From Thiotrichales bacterium (lineage in GTDB: Bacteria; Pseudomonadota; Gammaproteobacteria; Beggiatoales; Beggiatoaceae): a DNA stretch of 64,000 nt. Of this stretch, positions 15,905 through 26,182 are shown in pieces. The stretch spans positions 93,032 to 157,031 of the forward strand of contig JADGDE010000005.1 of assembly GCA_016745035.1 (NCBI GenBank), given 5' to 3'. The stretch's first letter is position 1. Every line of letters begins with the position of its first letter. Position numbers and translations under genes: made by a program. The notes beneath the pieces were generated by a model. It had not been told where the DNA came from. It was given only the letters and a program-made list of their open reading frames with translations, and did not search any database.

Positions 15905-18844
15905 ATGTTAATTTTTCGCTGGTTAACAACATTCATTAGTCTAGCACTATGCTTTTCCGTTTTGCTGTATCAATATCACCGACATGAAGTCAATGAAGGT
16001 CTGCAACAACATGTCAGTGAATTGGATTCTGCCTTTAAAGCGGTATTACATAACTACCGTTTAGCAACTGAAACCATCTATTATGAAGTGTTGTTAAAGC
16101 CCGAAGTGCTTAACTTATTCCAACAAGGCATTAAAGCTAAAGAGGAACAAAAACAAGCTTTGCGGGTAGCACTTTATAACCAACTTCTACCAACCTATCA
16201 ACGCTTATACAAGCGTAATCTCAAACAATTACATTTCCATGAACCCGAAACAGCAAATAGTTTTTTACGCTTTCATAAGCCAGAAAAATATGGGGATAGA
16301 TTGATTGATGTTCGTCGTTCTTTAGCCCTAATCAACCAAAGCAAACAACCTGTTTATGGCTTTGAAATTGGGCGTATATTTTCGGGGTTTCGTTATATTT
16401 ATCCTTTATTTAGCCCAGAAGAACAAGGTTTACCTCATAACTATATCGGCAGTGTCGAGACCAGCTTACGTTTTATGGGGATAGAACAAGAATTACAACA
16501 ACTGCATCATGCTGATGCCTTTGCTTTATTGCTCAAAGGGGATGCGGTATTTAATGTTGTTTTTGAAGCCTATCAATCACGTTATTTTCCGAGTGATTTT
16601 TCTGCTGATTATTTTTATGAAAATGAAAAAATGTTTGATTTTAACCAAGCATTGGAAATAAAACCTTATTTAAAATCAATTAATCAAAGTCTAGCTAAAG
16701 ATAGCAACATTGAAAAAAATATGATAAATAATTTATTTTTTTCTGTTGATATTGAATATAAAAAGGTAAATTACGTTGTCTGCTTTATCCCCATATTTGA
16801 CATAGAAAAACAACAAGTTGCATACCTCGTATCCTATAAAAAAGATGCTGCTTTAGATAGCTTAAGTAAACGCTTACGATTGCAAATTATTATCATGCTC
16901 TTGGCTTTGCTATTCATTTTTTTATTGTTTTTTGCTTACCTAAAAAGCCAAAAGAATTTGTATTCTAACAAAATGCAATTAAGTGCCGTATTTGAGAATG
17001 CACAAGTGGGTATTGGTTTACTACAACCCAATGGCTTTTATATTAAAGTGAACCAGCATTTTTGCCATTTATTTAATTATTCAGAATCAGAAGTTAGGCA
17101 AATACATTGTCGAGATTTACATTATCCAGACAATAAAAAAGAATCCGAAAATATTTTAAAAAAATTAGTCACTAGAAAAATAAATAACTGGTCAGAAGAC
17201 AAGCAATTTATGCGTAAAAATGGTGAAGTGTTTTGGGGACATCATAATTTATCCGCGCTTTATGACAATAAAGGGCAATGTATCGCCGTGGTTTGTATTA
17301 TTACTGATTTTACAGAACACAAACAGAATGTCGAGATGTTGTTAAAATTATCCCGTGCTGTGGCACAAAGTCAAAATATAGTCGTAATCACGGATTTAGA
17401 TGGCAATATAGAATTTGTTAACCCCGCCTTTACTAAAACTACCGGATATAATGAAGCCGAGGTCTTAGGTAAAAAACCGCGCTTTTTAAAGTCTGGAAAA
17501 ACTTCGGATGCGATATATAAAGAGCTTTGGGAAACCATTACCCATGGGAAAACCTGGCATGGTGAATTTTATAACCGTTGTAAAGATGGCAGCTATTACT
17601 GGGAATCGGCGACTATTTCACCTATCAAGGACAAAACAGGACAAATACAACATTATATTGCTGTCAAAGAAAATATAACAAAACGCAAGCAAACAGAAGA
17701 AACTTTACAAAAAAATAATATCGCTTTAAAACAATTAAACCAAGAAAAAAATGAGTTTTTAGCTATTGCTGCGCATGACTTAAAAAACCCTTTGTCGGCT
17801 ATTCAAAGTTTAGCTGATGAAATTGTCCATGAATCCATTTTATTAAATGCTGAAGAACCAAAAGAATATGCCAAACAAATCAAAATAGCATCGAAAAAAA
17901 TGTTCAGCTTGGTGACAAATTTACTCGATGTGAATAGCATTGAATCAAATAAAGTTCAGTTAGAAACCCAAACCGTAGATATTTATCCTTTGTTAGAAAA
18001 GGTATTACAACAATATGAACGGGCTGTACAACAAAAATCAATCCAACTTAACTTACACAGTCAACAAGCGCCTTATTATGCGGATATTTCTGAGGATATA
18101 TTCATACAGATTTTAGATAACCTTATCTCAAATGCGGTTAAATATTCGCCTTTTTCTGGAGTAATTGATATTTTTGTAGAGAAAAACCAACATGTCATCA
18201 GTTGTGCTATTCAAGATCAAGGACAAGGCTTAAGTTTTGAAGAGCAAAAACATCTATTTGGTAAATTTAGTCGTTTAAGCCCTAAACCAACTAACGGTGA
18301 GCATTCCACCGGTTTAGGTTTATTTATTGTCAAAAAACTGGTCGAAATGCTAGAGGGCAATGTTTATTGCCTCAGTCAAGTGGGTCAAGGGTCACGCTTT
18401 ATTTTGGAATTGCCTTTAAGTGAGCCACCGACCACACCAAAAAATTTAGAAAAAAAACCGATTAATAACGATTTAAACATCCTCTTAGCTGAGGATAATG
18501 CTGTGAATCGTATGGTGGCTAAATTATTATTACGAAAAGTCGGTTTAAGTATTGATGAGGCCGTTGATGGTTTAGAAGCCGTTAGCCATTGCCAACAAAA
18601 AAACTATGATGTGGTGTTTATGGATATGCATATGCCGAGGCTAAATGGGGTAGAAGCAAGTCAGCAAATTTTGCAGCATCATGGCAATAAAGTGCCTTAC
18701 ATTATTGCCTTAACTGCGAGTATCAGTGGCAATGAAAAAGCACATTTATCTCGTATTGGGATTCAAGATGTGATCATCAAACCGTTGAAAAAAGAGAGTT
18801 TGGAACAAGCACTTATTCGCTATCAAAATCAACAAAAGCCGTAG
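15905..18844 (+). CDS. Hybrid sensor histidine kinase: sensor-PAS-PAS-HisKA-HATPase-REC
   Basis: The 979-residue membrane kinase has one helix at the N-terminus (about 7-22), a roughly 300-residue periplasmic dCache-like sensor (FAVLLKGDAVFNVVFE), and a second helix at about 325-347. Two PAS domains follow (about 358-475 and 480-600; the second has VITDLDGNIEFVNPAF). HisKA carries His624 in AAHDLKNPLSA, and the ATPase has DNLISNAVKYSP, QDQGQGLS and GLGLFIVKKL. The receiver is at about 857-975 with Asp907 in VVFMDMHMP. All catalytic motifs look intact. The output partner must be elsewhere, since no response regulator or Hpt protein is adjacent. The ligand is unknown. Confidence 0.93.
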   Translation: MLIFRWLTTFISLALCFSVLLYQYHRHEVNEGLQQHVSELDSAFKAVLHNYRLATETIYYEVLLKPEVLNLFQQGIKAKEEQKQALRVALYNQLLPTYQRLYKRNLKQLHFHEPETANSFLRFHKPEKYGDRLIDVRRSLALINQSKQPVYGFEIGRIFSGFRYIYPLFSPEEQGLPHNYIGSVETSLRFMGIEQELQQLHHADAFALLLKGDAVFNVVFEAYQSRYFPSDFSADYFYENEKMFDFNQALEIKPYLKSINQSLAKDSNIEKNMINNLFFSVDIEYKKVNYVVCFIPIFDIEKQQVAYLVSYKKDAALDSLSKRLRLQIIIMLLALLFIFLLFFAYLKSQKNLYSNKMQLSAVFENAQVGIGLLQPNGFYIKVNQHFCHLFNYSESEVRQIHCRDLHYPDNKKESENILKKLVTRKINNWSEDKQFMRKNGEVFWGHHNLSALYDNKGQCIAVVCIITDFTEHKQNVEMLLKLSRAVAQSQNIVVITDLDGNIEFVNPAFTKTTGYNEAEVLGKKPRFLKSGKTSDAIYKELWETITHGKTWHGEFYNRCKDGSYYWESATISPIKDKTGQIQHYIAVKENITKRKQTEETLQKNNIALKQLNQEKNEFLAIAAHDLKNPLSAIQSLADEIVHESILLNAEEPKEYAKQIKIASKKMFSLVTNLLDVNSIESNKVQLETQTVDIYPLLEKVLQQYERAVQQKSIQLNLHSQQAPYYADISEDIFIQILDNLISNAVKYSPFSGVIDIFVEKNQHVISCAIQDQGQGLSFEEQKHLFGKFSRLSPKPTNGEHSTGLGLFIVKKLVEMLEGNVYCLSQVGQGSRFILELPLSEPPTTPKNLEKKPINNDLNILLAEDNAVNRMVAKLLLRKVGLSIDEAVDGLEAVSHCQQKNYDVVFMDMHMPRLNGVEASQQILQHHGNKVPYIIALTASISGNEKAHLSRIGIQDVIIKPLKKESLEQALIRYQNQQKP

Positions 18845-18856
18845 CAATGCTACGGC
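18838..18856. terminator. Hairpin between convergent kinase and typA genes
   Basis: GCCGTAGC-AAT-GCTACGGC forms a perfect stem that includes the kinase stop codon. The following T run is weak, so it is a likely but not certain terminator. The same GCCGTAGC/GCTACGGC hairpin recurs after gcvH at 58241. Confidence 0.55.
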
Positions 18857-18879
18857 TCTACGGTTTAAGGCTCTACGGT

Positions 18880-20694
18880 TTAAGAGCGGCTAGCGCGTTT
18901 TCTATCGCTTTCTAACAACACTTTTTTACGTAAGCGAATAAAGTTTGGTGTGACTTCAACCAATTCATCATCATCGATGAACTCTAACGCTTGCTCTAAG
19001 CTAAAACGCACCGGTGGGGTGAGTTGGATGTTTTCATCCGTACCCGCAGCACGGATATTGGTGAGCTGTTTACCTTTAAGCGGGTTAACCACCAAATCAT
19101 TATTGCGTGAGTGAATACCGATGAGCATCCCTTCATAAACTTCAATACCGGGGTCAATACATAAACGCCCACGACCTTGGAGGTTAAAGAGTGCATAAGC
19201 CAAGGCTTTACCCATACCATTAGCAATCAATACCCCATTATTACGGTTGCCGATTTCGCCTTCTTTAACGGGCGCATAATGATCAAAGCTGTGGAACAAT
19301 AAGCCGGTGCCTGCGGTGGCCGTCATAAATTCAGTACGAAAACCAATCAAGCCACGGGCTGGAATCAAGTAATCTAAACGCACACGACCATTTTCGTCAT
19401 GTTGCATGTTTTGTAAATCACCTTTACGCTCGCCGAGTTTTTCCATCACGCCGCCTTGATGATCCATTTCGACATCAACGGTCAGTTGTTCGTAAGGCTC
19501 GCAAAGCTCGCCATCAACTTCTTTAATAATCACTTGTGGACGTGAAACACCCAGTTCATAGCCTTCGCGGCGCATGTTTTCGATTAAAATACTCAAGTGC
19601 AATTCACCCCGACCAGAAATCAAGAATTTATCTGGGTCTTCGGTGTCTTCCGCACGTAATGCGACATTGTGGAGTAATTCACGGTCTAAGCGTTCACGGA
19701 TTTGACGTGAAGTGAGGTATTTACCATCTTGTCCTGAGAAAGGTGAGTTATTGACTTGGAAAGTCATACTCACGGTCGGCTCATCGACTTCTAAAGGTGG
19801 CAGCGCTTCGACATGATCCGGATCGCAAATGGTATCGGAAATATATAAAGGATCCAGACCTGTGAAAGCGATAATGTCACCGGCGTTGGCAGAGTCAAAC
19901 TCGACGCGCTCTAAGCCGTGGAAACCAAAAATTTGTAAAATCCGTCCACGGCGTTGTTTGCCATCGACATCGATGATAGAAACAGGGGTATTGGTTTTGA
20001 GTTTGCCACGGGTAATCCGGGCAATACCGATAATGCCAACATAGCTAGAGTAATCCAAGGCGCTGACTTGCAGTTGCAAAGGGCCTTCGGCATCAACGTC
20101 TGGATGCGGCACTCTATCGACGATGGTCTCAAATAAGACTTGCATGTTGTCGGTGGTCTCGTGATGGTCATCAGTTGCCCAGCCGTTGATAGCCGAGGCA
20201 AATAAAACCGGGAAATCGAGCTGTTTATCGCTTGCACCTAAGCGGTCAAATAAATCAAAAGTTTGATCCACGACCCAATCAGGGCGTGCGCCTTCACGGT
20301 CAATTTTATTCACCACTACGATAGGGCATAAGCCATGTTTCAAGGCTTTTTCGGTAACAAAACGGGTTTGTGGCATCGGTCCTTCAACCGCATCCACCAA
20401 CAAAAGCACCGAATCGACCATGGATAAAACCCGCTCTACTTCGCCACCAAAGTCGGCATGTCCGGGGGTATCAACGATATTAATTCGATAATCGTTCCAT
20501 TGCAGCGCGGTATTTTTTGCCAAAATGGTGATGCCGCGTTCTTTTTCCAATTCGTTGGAATCCATCATCCGTTCGGTGGCTTTGGCACGATCGCCTAAAG
20601 TGCCTGATTGTTCTAGCAGCTTGTCCACCAAGGTGGTCTTGCCGTGATCAACGTGGGCGATGATAGCAACATTACGCAGCTTCGATATATCCAT
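18880..20694 (-). CDS. typA: Ribosome-associated GTPase TypA/BipA
   Basis: This 604-residue translational GTPase of the EF-G class acts in ribosome assembly and stress or cold growth. The G domain has AHVDHGKT (G1), the RGITI switch I end (G2), [20 protein letters not shown] (G3), VVNKIDR (G4) and a SAING-type G5. The TypA-specific C-terminal part is present ([31 protein letters not shown]). ATG 20694 matches the usual N-terminus [18 protein letters not shown]. Length and motif order are standard. It is transcribed alone. Confidence 0.97.
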   Translation of the reverse strand: MDISKLRNVAIIAHVDHGKTTLVDKLLEQSGTLGDRAKATERMMDSNELEKERGITILAKNTALQWNDYRINIVDTPGHADFGGEVERVLSMVDSVLLLVDAVEGPMPQTRFVTEKALKHGLCPIVVVNKIDREGARPDWVVDQTFDLFDRLGASDKQLDFPVLFASAINGWATDDHHETTDNMQVLFETIVDRVPHPDVDAEGPLQLQVSALDYSSYVGIIGIARITRGKLKTNTPVSIIDVDGKQRRGRILQIFGFHGLERVEFDSANAGDIIAFTGLDPLYISDTICDPDHVEALPPLEVDEPTVSMTFQVNNSPFSGQDGKYLTSRQIRERLDRELLHNVALRAEDTEDPDKFLISGRGELHLSILIENMRREGYELGVSRPQVIIKEVDGELCEPYEQLTVDVEMDHQGGVMEKLGERKGDLQNMQHDENGRVRLDYLIPARGLIGFRTEFMTATAGTGLLFHSFDHYAPVKEGEIGNRNNGVLIANGMGKALAYALFNLQGRGRLCIDPGIEVYEGMLIGIHSRNNDLVVNPLKGKQLTNIRAAGTDENIQLTPPVRFSLEQALEFIDDDELVEVTPNFIRLRKKVLLESDRKRASRS

Positions 20695-20787
20695 AAGTGT
20701 GTTAATTCCGTTTTGCAGGATGCTTGTGTTTAGAGTAAACGCTGTATCTTGTCGCTAGCAAAACGGCACTTAAAACAGCGGAAATGC

Positions 20788-20811
20788 AAAGGTACGCCGA
20801 AGCGTACCTTT
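20788..20811 (-). terminator. Hairpin with UUCG-type tetraloop between fadL-like gene and typA
   Basis: AAAGGTACGC and GCGTACCTTT pair perfectly. On the minus strand the loop is C(TTCG)G, a very stable tetraloop. It is about 140 bases past the stop of the FadL-like gene and probably limits read-through into typA, though the T tract is short. Confidence 0.5.
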
Positions 20812-20823
20812 ACACGGTTAGTA

Positions 20824-20891
20824 TATGATGTTACCCAACGGCCTTTTTGGATTCTTTGAGCCAAAAAAAGAAAAGTGCGTAACACCAGTTA
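20824..20891 (+). repeat. MITE-like element, internally deleted copy
   Basis: The ends TGATGTTACCCA and GTGCGTAACACCAGTTA are recognisable, with GGCCTTTTTGGATTC...GAGCCAAAAAAAG inside. Most of the 136-bp interior is missing. Confidence 0.7.
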
Positions 20892-20954
20892 ATATTAGAC
20901 AATCGCCACTTTTACCTAACTCTAGGCAAAAGCCAGCCTTTGCATCACATTAAC

Positions 20955-22244
20955 TTAAAAGCGATGAGACCAGTTTAGTTCTAATTCCCATTGTTCGATT
21001 TCGATTTTACCGGTTTGTGGTCCTGTATTCGGGTTAGTCCCGCTTACAGCTGCATTTGGTACATAGGTCACAGCCAAGTTCAACTCATTATTATCACCAA
21101 AGAGTTTGGTAAAGCCAGCGCTAAAGTGTTTGGTCACAGTTGCTGGGGCTAAAATATTAAATAAGCCTTGGTTTTGTGAAATAATTTGGTTGCCTTTAGC
21201 AAAACCTAAACGCAAGGCTAAATCTGGACGGTATTGCCATACGACACCGGTTTTAATTACGGTCATGTCATCCCAACCAAAACCGATGCCATCATTATTA
21301 CCGAGCAAAACACTGCCAGGCATAAAGGGTACATTGTGACCATTACCCAAAGCCGACACTTTACTGTAACGAATGTGTTGAACATCGAGTAACCAAGTTA
21401 AGTCTTTATGACTTTTGAACGCTAAACCAAGAGTATAGGTATCAGGAATATCAAAATTGCCTTGTTCTGCAAACAAGCCTTTGTATTTATCAAAGTTTTG
21501 CATCCGAATTTTGCTTTGGTAAGACGCACCCAAACTCAATTGTTCAGTAATTTGCCCAAACCAACCAAGACGCAACCCTAAACCAAAGGCATAATCACGA
21601 CCATTATCGGTCAAGTTATTCGGCGATTCAGAAAAAGCTTTAAAAGGACCTAGACCGTAAGCTTTAAATGCTTGTGCGCCAACCACTGGCATCACACCAA
21701 CGCTGTGTTTTTCTGAGAGTTTGTAGGAATAAGGAAAGCCTACAAACATTTGCATTAAATCGACACCGGTGGGCGAAGTGGCTGTGCCACCGGGGTTATT
21801 AAAGGCATCAAAAACGGCGTTGTCATATTGGGTATTCATACCGCCGTTGCCGCTCATCAGAACGCCAAAACTGCTTCTATCATCAATTTGCCAGTTCCAA
21901 GCAAAGTGAGGAATTAAAAAATAATCTTTACTACTTTGATATTCACCCGGGGTGACGGTCGCAGGGGGAGAGGTAGGTGCGCCATCATTATTGGCGGTAT
22001 AGCCGCGTTTAGGTGAAAATAAAGCCCCACCCCATTCGATACGATTGCCTAAATGCACGCTTAAAGCCGGGTTGGTTGCACCACTCAAACCTTCTTGTGC
22101 CAGTGCAACACCCGCACCTGCAACCCCTTTGGATTTAGTACCAAAGCCATGAGCACTGTAACCATTGGTTGCAAAGGCGCTTGGGCTTAAGAGCAATCCC
22201 GCAGACAGGCTCAATAGTCCTGCGCGTAATATGCTTGATTTCAT
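20955..22244 (-). CDS. FadL/OmpP1-family outer-membrane transport protein
   Basis: The 429-residue barrel protein has a signal peptide (MKSSILRAGLLSLSAGLLLSPSAFA). The mature start TNGYSAHGFGTKSKGVAGAGVALAQEGLSGATNPAL is the conserved hatch/NPA region of FadL-type channels, which carry long-chain fatty acids or other hydrophobic compounds across the outer membrane. The C-terminus ends in ELELNWSHRF, a terminal aromatic beta strand. It stands alone between typA and the SMR gene; the substrate cannot be told. Roughly 440 bases of non-coding DNA lie upstream. Confidence 0.9.
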   Translation of the reverse strand: MKSSILRAGLLSLSAGLLLSPSAFATNGYSAHGFGTKSKGVAGAGVALAQEGLSGATNPALSVHLGNRIEWGGALFSPKRGYTANNDGAPTSPPATVTPGEYQSSKDYFLIPHFAWNWQIDDRSSFGVLMSGNGGMNTQYDNAVFDAFNNPGGTATSPTGVDLMQMFVGFPYSYKLSEKHSVGVMPVVGAQAFKAYGLGPFKAFSESPNNLTDNGRDYAFGLGLRLGWFGQITEQLSLGASYQSKIRMQNFDKYKGLFAEQGNFDIPDTYTLGLAFKSHKDLTWLLDVQHIRYSKVSALGNGHNVPFMPGSVLLGNNDGIGFGWDDMTVIKTGVVWQYRPDLALRLGFAKGNQIISQNQGLFNILAPATVTKHFSAGFTKLFGDNNELNLAVTYVPNAAVSGTNPNTGPQTGKIEIEQWELELNWSHRF

Positions 22245-22687
22245 GAAAGTATCCTTATGTTTCTATTATGATAAATACCCTACTGCATCAAAGGCAGCAA
22301 AACCGATCAATTATGCGATAGTCTTTGTCTTTTCGCAAATATTATTTTTTGGGGCTGATTGTTAGAATACAATTCATATCATTTTGTTTTTAGTCATAAG
22401 AGCATTTTATTGCTGATGTGATACAAAAAAACACCATTGCTTGATGGCTACATTTCATCATGCTGTTCAATGGCTTGGACGTTACTCGTAACTTATTATT
22501 TTTATAGTAAAAATAAAATATAACTGCATTCCAATGGCTTATGAAAAATTCAGGAGCCATTGCTTGTATACAGTCTGCTTTTAGGGGTTTTTTCTGAAAG
22601 GTCTATGTCTCTAGATTTTAACATCATAGTTCGCAAATGGGTTCTATATTGCCTTGCAATAGAATCTCAAAAGCAAGCTTGTCAATC
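22245..22687. other. Intergenic region with a decayed repeat
   Basis: No gene is supported. Bases about 22410-22490 (GCTGATGTGATAC, then AAAAAAACACCATTGCTTGATGGCTACAT, shown here in two parts as GCTGATGTGATAC and CACCATTGCTTGATGGC) weakly match the left half of the MITE family. The rest is AT-rich spacer and presumably the promoter region of the FadL-like gene. Confidence 0.35.
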
Positions 22688-23017
22688 TCAGTGTGTTGTC
22701 GTGTTTGAAAATAGATTGATCACCAATACCCCGGAGACGATTAAAGCCATACCAATGAGGGCGGGGGTATCCGGTATTTGTTTGAATAATACCGCACCGA
22801 CAAGGGCAATTAAGACAATGCCAGCGCCTGCCCAGATGGCATAAGCCACACCAATAGGGACGGTTTTAAGCACCAGACTTAAAAAATAAAAAGCAGCGCC
22901 ATAGCCTAAGATAACCAACAAACTCGGCCCTAGCTTGGTAAATTGATCCGAGGCTTTCATGGCGGTTGTGCCAATGACCTCAGCAATAATGGCTAAGGTA
23001 AGATAAACATATCCCAT
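22688..23017 (-). CDS. Small multidrug resistance (SMR) transporter, EmrE/QacE type
   Basis: The 109-residue protein has four transmembrane helices. Glu13 in LTLAIIAEVIGTTAMKAS is the essential proton/drug carboxylate of SMR transporters. The signatures YFLSLVLKTVPIGVAYAIWAG and ALIGMALIVSGVLVINLFS are those of EmrE/QacE rather than of the guanidinium exporter SugE. It probably exports quaternary cations as an antiparallel dimer. It starts 20 bases after the RND pump stop codon on the same strand, so it is likely the last gene of the TetR-controlled efflux operon. Confidence 0.93.
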   Translation of the reverse strand: MGYVYLTLAIIAEVIGTTAMKASDQFTKLGPSLLVILGYGAAFYFLSLVLKTVPIGVAYAIWAGAGIVLIALVGAVLFKQIPDTPALIGMALIVSGVLVINLFSNTTTH

Positions 23018-23037
23018 GCGAGATTCCTGTGAGTTGA

Positions 23038-26000
23038 TTATCCATTGTCATCAATGATCTGTGGTTTGGATTTTGGCAATGACATCAGTGCTTGCATACG
23101 TTTGAACACGCGTTTAATTCCAGTATTGGTTTGCTCTCCTAATACCAGCAAGCAAGGTGTCAACACCAGCGTTAATAAGGTGGCAAACGAGAGTCCGCCG
23201 GCAATGGCACTGGAAAGCTGTGTCCACCATTGGGTTGAGGGTGCACCAAAACTAATATCACGCCCGATTAAATCAATATTCATGGCCAATACCATCGGCA
23301 TCAGTCCTAATACGGTGGTAAAAGCGGTGAGAAACACGGGGCGCAAACGCAGCCTACCGGTCTCAATGGCAGCGTTAATGCTGTCTTTGCCTTCTTCTCG
23401 CATACGGTTATAAGTATCAATCAGGACGATATTGTTGTTGACCACAATCCCAGCTAAAGCAATAATCCCCAATCCGACCATGACTACACCAAAGGGCTGG
23501 GCGGTAATTAATAAGCCCAATAATACCCCAGCGGTAGAAAAAACGATGGCTAATAAAACCAGCAGCGCTTGGTAAATCGAATTAAATTGGGTCACCAACA
23601 CCAGCGCCATCAGCACAATAGCACTGACAAATGCGCTGAGCAAAAAGTTCATGGCTTCGCGTTGGTCTTCATCTTCACCTTTAAAATTGACTTGTACGGC
23701 AGGGTCAAGGCTGGCTTTCATCAATAAGTTTTGTAGCGCTTTGAGCTGACTATCGGGTAACAGCCCCTCGGCGACATCAGCTTGGATGGTTATCACCCGT
23801 TTGGCATCGACCCGCGTGAGTGTGCCACTTTTGGGCGCAGGCTCGATGGTGACAAAATTACTGATAGGTATCATGCCTTTGGCGGTGGGGACGCGCAGTT
23901 GATCCAGTTGTCCGAGGTTGCGTTCAGCGTAGGGAAAACGCACCCGAATATCGACTTCATCATCGGTATCATCAGGGCGGTATTCGCTGATTTTAATCCC
24001 ATTGGTAATCATTTGCACACTGTTGCCGAGCATGGCAATGTCTGCCCCATAACGCGCTGCCAGTTCGCGATTGACTTCTAAACGCCATTCAATGCCGGGC
24101 AAGGGGCGATCATCTTCAATATCGACATAGCCGCCTTGCTGATTCATCAACTGGCGTATGTGTGCCACAGCCGCAGGCACGCGCTGAAATTCACGCGCAC
24201 TCAGTTCGATTTGTATCGGTTTGCCACCTGAGGGACCATCTTCTGCTTTGCGAAATTCTAGCTGAATACCGGGAATGTCGGCCGTGCGTAGGCGCATGTC
24301 ATCTAAAATTTTATCAGCAGGACGGCGTTTATCCCAGTCAATAAATTCTAATTGAATAGTCCCAATCACGTCCTCAGCGCTGTTTTGTCCGCTGGCGCTG
24401 TTGAAAGAACGGGCATAAATGGATTGTAGTTCGGACATGTCCAAAACACGCTGCTCAACTTGGCGCACAATCGCATCTTTTTCGTGGACAGACAAATCGC
24501 CGCGCGCATGAACTTGTATCAGCGCGAACTCAGGTTCTACCTCGGGGAAAAATTCCATACCTTTGCCAAAAACACCGTAGGTGGCATACGTGCCCATGAT
24601 GGCCAGCAAAGCTAGCATCAGCACTTTTTTCGGGTGTTGTACTAGAACGCTGAGCATTTGGGTATAGCCACGGGTAATACTGCCCTCGCTCACTTCTTCG
24701 CTGATGATGCGCTTGCGGGTAATTGTGCCGCCCAAGACGGGTACAAACACCAAGGCCATGGCTAAGGAAACGCTGAGGGCAATAATCACGGTAATGGGCA
24801 GGAATTTCATAAATTCCCCGACAATGCCCGGCCAGAATAATAAGGGTGCAAACACCACTAAGGTGGTGATGGTAGAGGCGGTAATCGGCCAAGACATGCG
24901 CTTTGCTGCTGCCGCATAAGCTGTCACAGGTTTCAAGCCATCATTCATGCGCCGTTCAGCCAATTCAGCGACCACAATCGCACCATCGACCAACATACCG
25001 ACGACTAAAATCAGGCTAAAGAGGACAACGATATTGAGGGTAAACCCCATCGAATCCAGCACCAAGATAGCGGCAAGAAAAGAGCCGGGAATGGCTAAGC
25101 CAACCAAAATCGCTGAGCGAGGGCCAAGGGCGGCGATAACAATGATCATGACAAATAAAATTGCTGAGAGAATATTATTTTGTAAATCAGTGAGCATTTC
25201 TCGGATTTGGTCGGATTTATCTTGCATATAAACCACTTGCATTCCCATAGGCCAGTGCTGGCGCTCAGCTTCAACAATCTCTCGCACCGCTGTAATGGTA
25301 TCAATGATATTCGCGCCCACCCGTTTTTTTACTTCGAGCGTTACCGCTGGCTGACCGCCGACGCGGGCAAAACTTTCGGGATCTTTGAAACTGCGACGAA
25401 TCGTCGCCACTTCGGCAAAAGTCACCACCCGACTGCCATCGACTTTGACCGGCATACCCAGCACATCATCCAAATCTTCAATCACACCGGGGACTTTAAG
25501 CACCAAACGCCCTGCGCCTGTATCCATTGCGCCTGCCGCCACCAGCATATTGTTATTGCTGACCAAAGAAAACAGCTCTTGATATTGCACGCCATAGGTT
25601 TCCATCACCACCGGATCGACAATCACTTCCAGCAAAGCTTCCCGGTCACCACCAATATCGACTTCCAGCACACCGGGTAAAGCTTCAATACGGTCTTGTA
25701 AATCGCGGGCAATATTGACCAAGCTGCGCTCAGGGATAGCACCAGATAATGAGACGGTTAAAACTGGGAATAGGGCAACATTGACTTCAACCACTTCCGG
25801 CTCATCCGTCGCGGCGGGTAGTTTAACTTTGGCAATATCAACTTTTTCTCGGACATCAGTTAGAGCCTGTTTGCTATCAAAACCTGCGCTAAATTCTAAT
25901 TGCACCGAGGCATGTCCTTCCCCAGCGGTGCTGATCATTTCTTTTAGCCCCTCGATAGACTGTAATTCTTTTTCCATCGGTCGCACTAGCAAACGCTCGG

Positions 26001-26178
26001 CATCTTCGGGCGAGATACCATCATGGGTCATAGAAACATAGATAATCGGGATGGCAATGTCGGGGTCGGACTCTTTCGGGATATTGCTGTACGCCAACAC
26101 ACCAGAAATAAGGATAAACAACAAGCTCAACAACACCGTGCGGCTGTGTGCAAAAGCAAAATCGATTAAGGCATTCAT
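23038..26178 (-). CDS. RND efflux pump, inner-membrane subunit (HAE1 family)
   Basis: The protein has about 1046 residues and twelve helices in two repeats, each followed by a large periplasmic loop (GISPEDAERLLVRPMEKELQ in the first porter half). The helix motif VVGMLVDGAIVVAELAERR carries the proton-relay aspartate, and GIIALAGIVVNNNIVLID is its counterpart in the second half. The start is set to ATG 26178 (MNALIDFAFAHSRTVLL), four bases after the MFP stop codon. The frame stays open 37 codons further, but that part overlaps the MFP gene and lacks family character. It works with the adjacent MFP subunit; no TolC gene is next to it. Confidence 0.94.
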   Translation of the reverse strand: MNALIDFAFAHSRTVLLSLLFILISGVLAYSNIPKESDPDIAIPIIYVSMTHDGISPEDAERLLVRPMEKELQSIEGLKEMISTAGEGHASVQLEFSAGFDSKQALTDVREKVDIAKVKLPAATDEPEVVEVNVALFPVLTVSLSGAIPERSLVNIARDLQDRIEALPGVLEVDIGGDREALLEVIVDPVVMETYGVQYQELFSLVSNNNMLVAAGAMDTGAGRLVLKVPGVIEDLDDVLGMPVKVDGSRVVTFAEVATIRRSFKDPESFARVGGQPAVTLEVKKRVGANIIDTITAVREIVEAERQHWPMGMQVVYMQDKSDQIREMLTDLQNNILSAILFVMIIVIAALGPRSAILVGLAIPGSFLAAILVLDSMGFTLNIVVLFSLILVVGMLVDGAIVVAELAERRMNDGLKPVTAYAAAAKRMSWPITASTITTLVVFAPLLFWPGIVGEFMKFLPITVIIALSVSLAMALVFVPVLGGTITRKRIISEEVSEGSITRGYTQMLSVLVQHPKKVLMLALLAIMGTYATYGVFGKGMEFFPEVEPEFALIQVHARGDLSVHEKDAIVRQVEQRVLDMSELQSIYARSFNSASGQNSAEDVIGTIQLEFIDWDKRRPADKILDDMRLRTADIPGIQLEFRKAEDGPSGGKPIQIELSAREFQRVPAAVAHIRQLMNQQGGYVDIEDDRPLPGIEWRLEVNRELAARYGADIAMLGNSVQMITNGIKISEYRPDDTDDEVDIRVRFPYAERNLGQLDQLRVPTAKGMIPISNFVTIEPAPKSGTLTRVDAKRVITIQADVAEGLLPDSQLKALQNLLMKASLDPAVQVNFKGEDEDQREAMNFLLSAFVSAIVLMALVLVTQFNSIYQALLVLLAIVFSTAGVLLGLLITAQPFGVVMVGLGIIALAGIVVNNNIVLIDTYNRMREEGKDSINAAIETGRLRLRPVFLTAFTTVLGLMPMVLAMNIDLIGRDISFGAPSTQWWTQLSSAIAGGLSFATLLTLVLTPCLLVLGEQTNTGIKRVFKRMQALMSLPKSKPQIIDDNG

Positions 26179-26182
26179 CCGT

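Noticed and set aside
25207..25680. A 157-codon open frame on the plus strand inside the RND gene
   Set aside because: It is antisense to the well-conserved pump coding sequence, has no ribosome-binding site, and its composition (many His and Arg) is that of a shadow frame.
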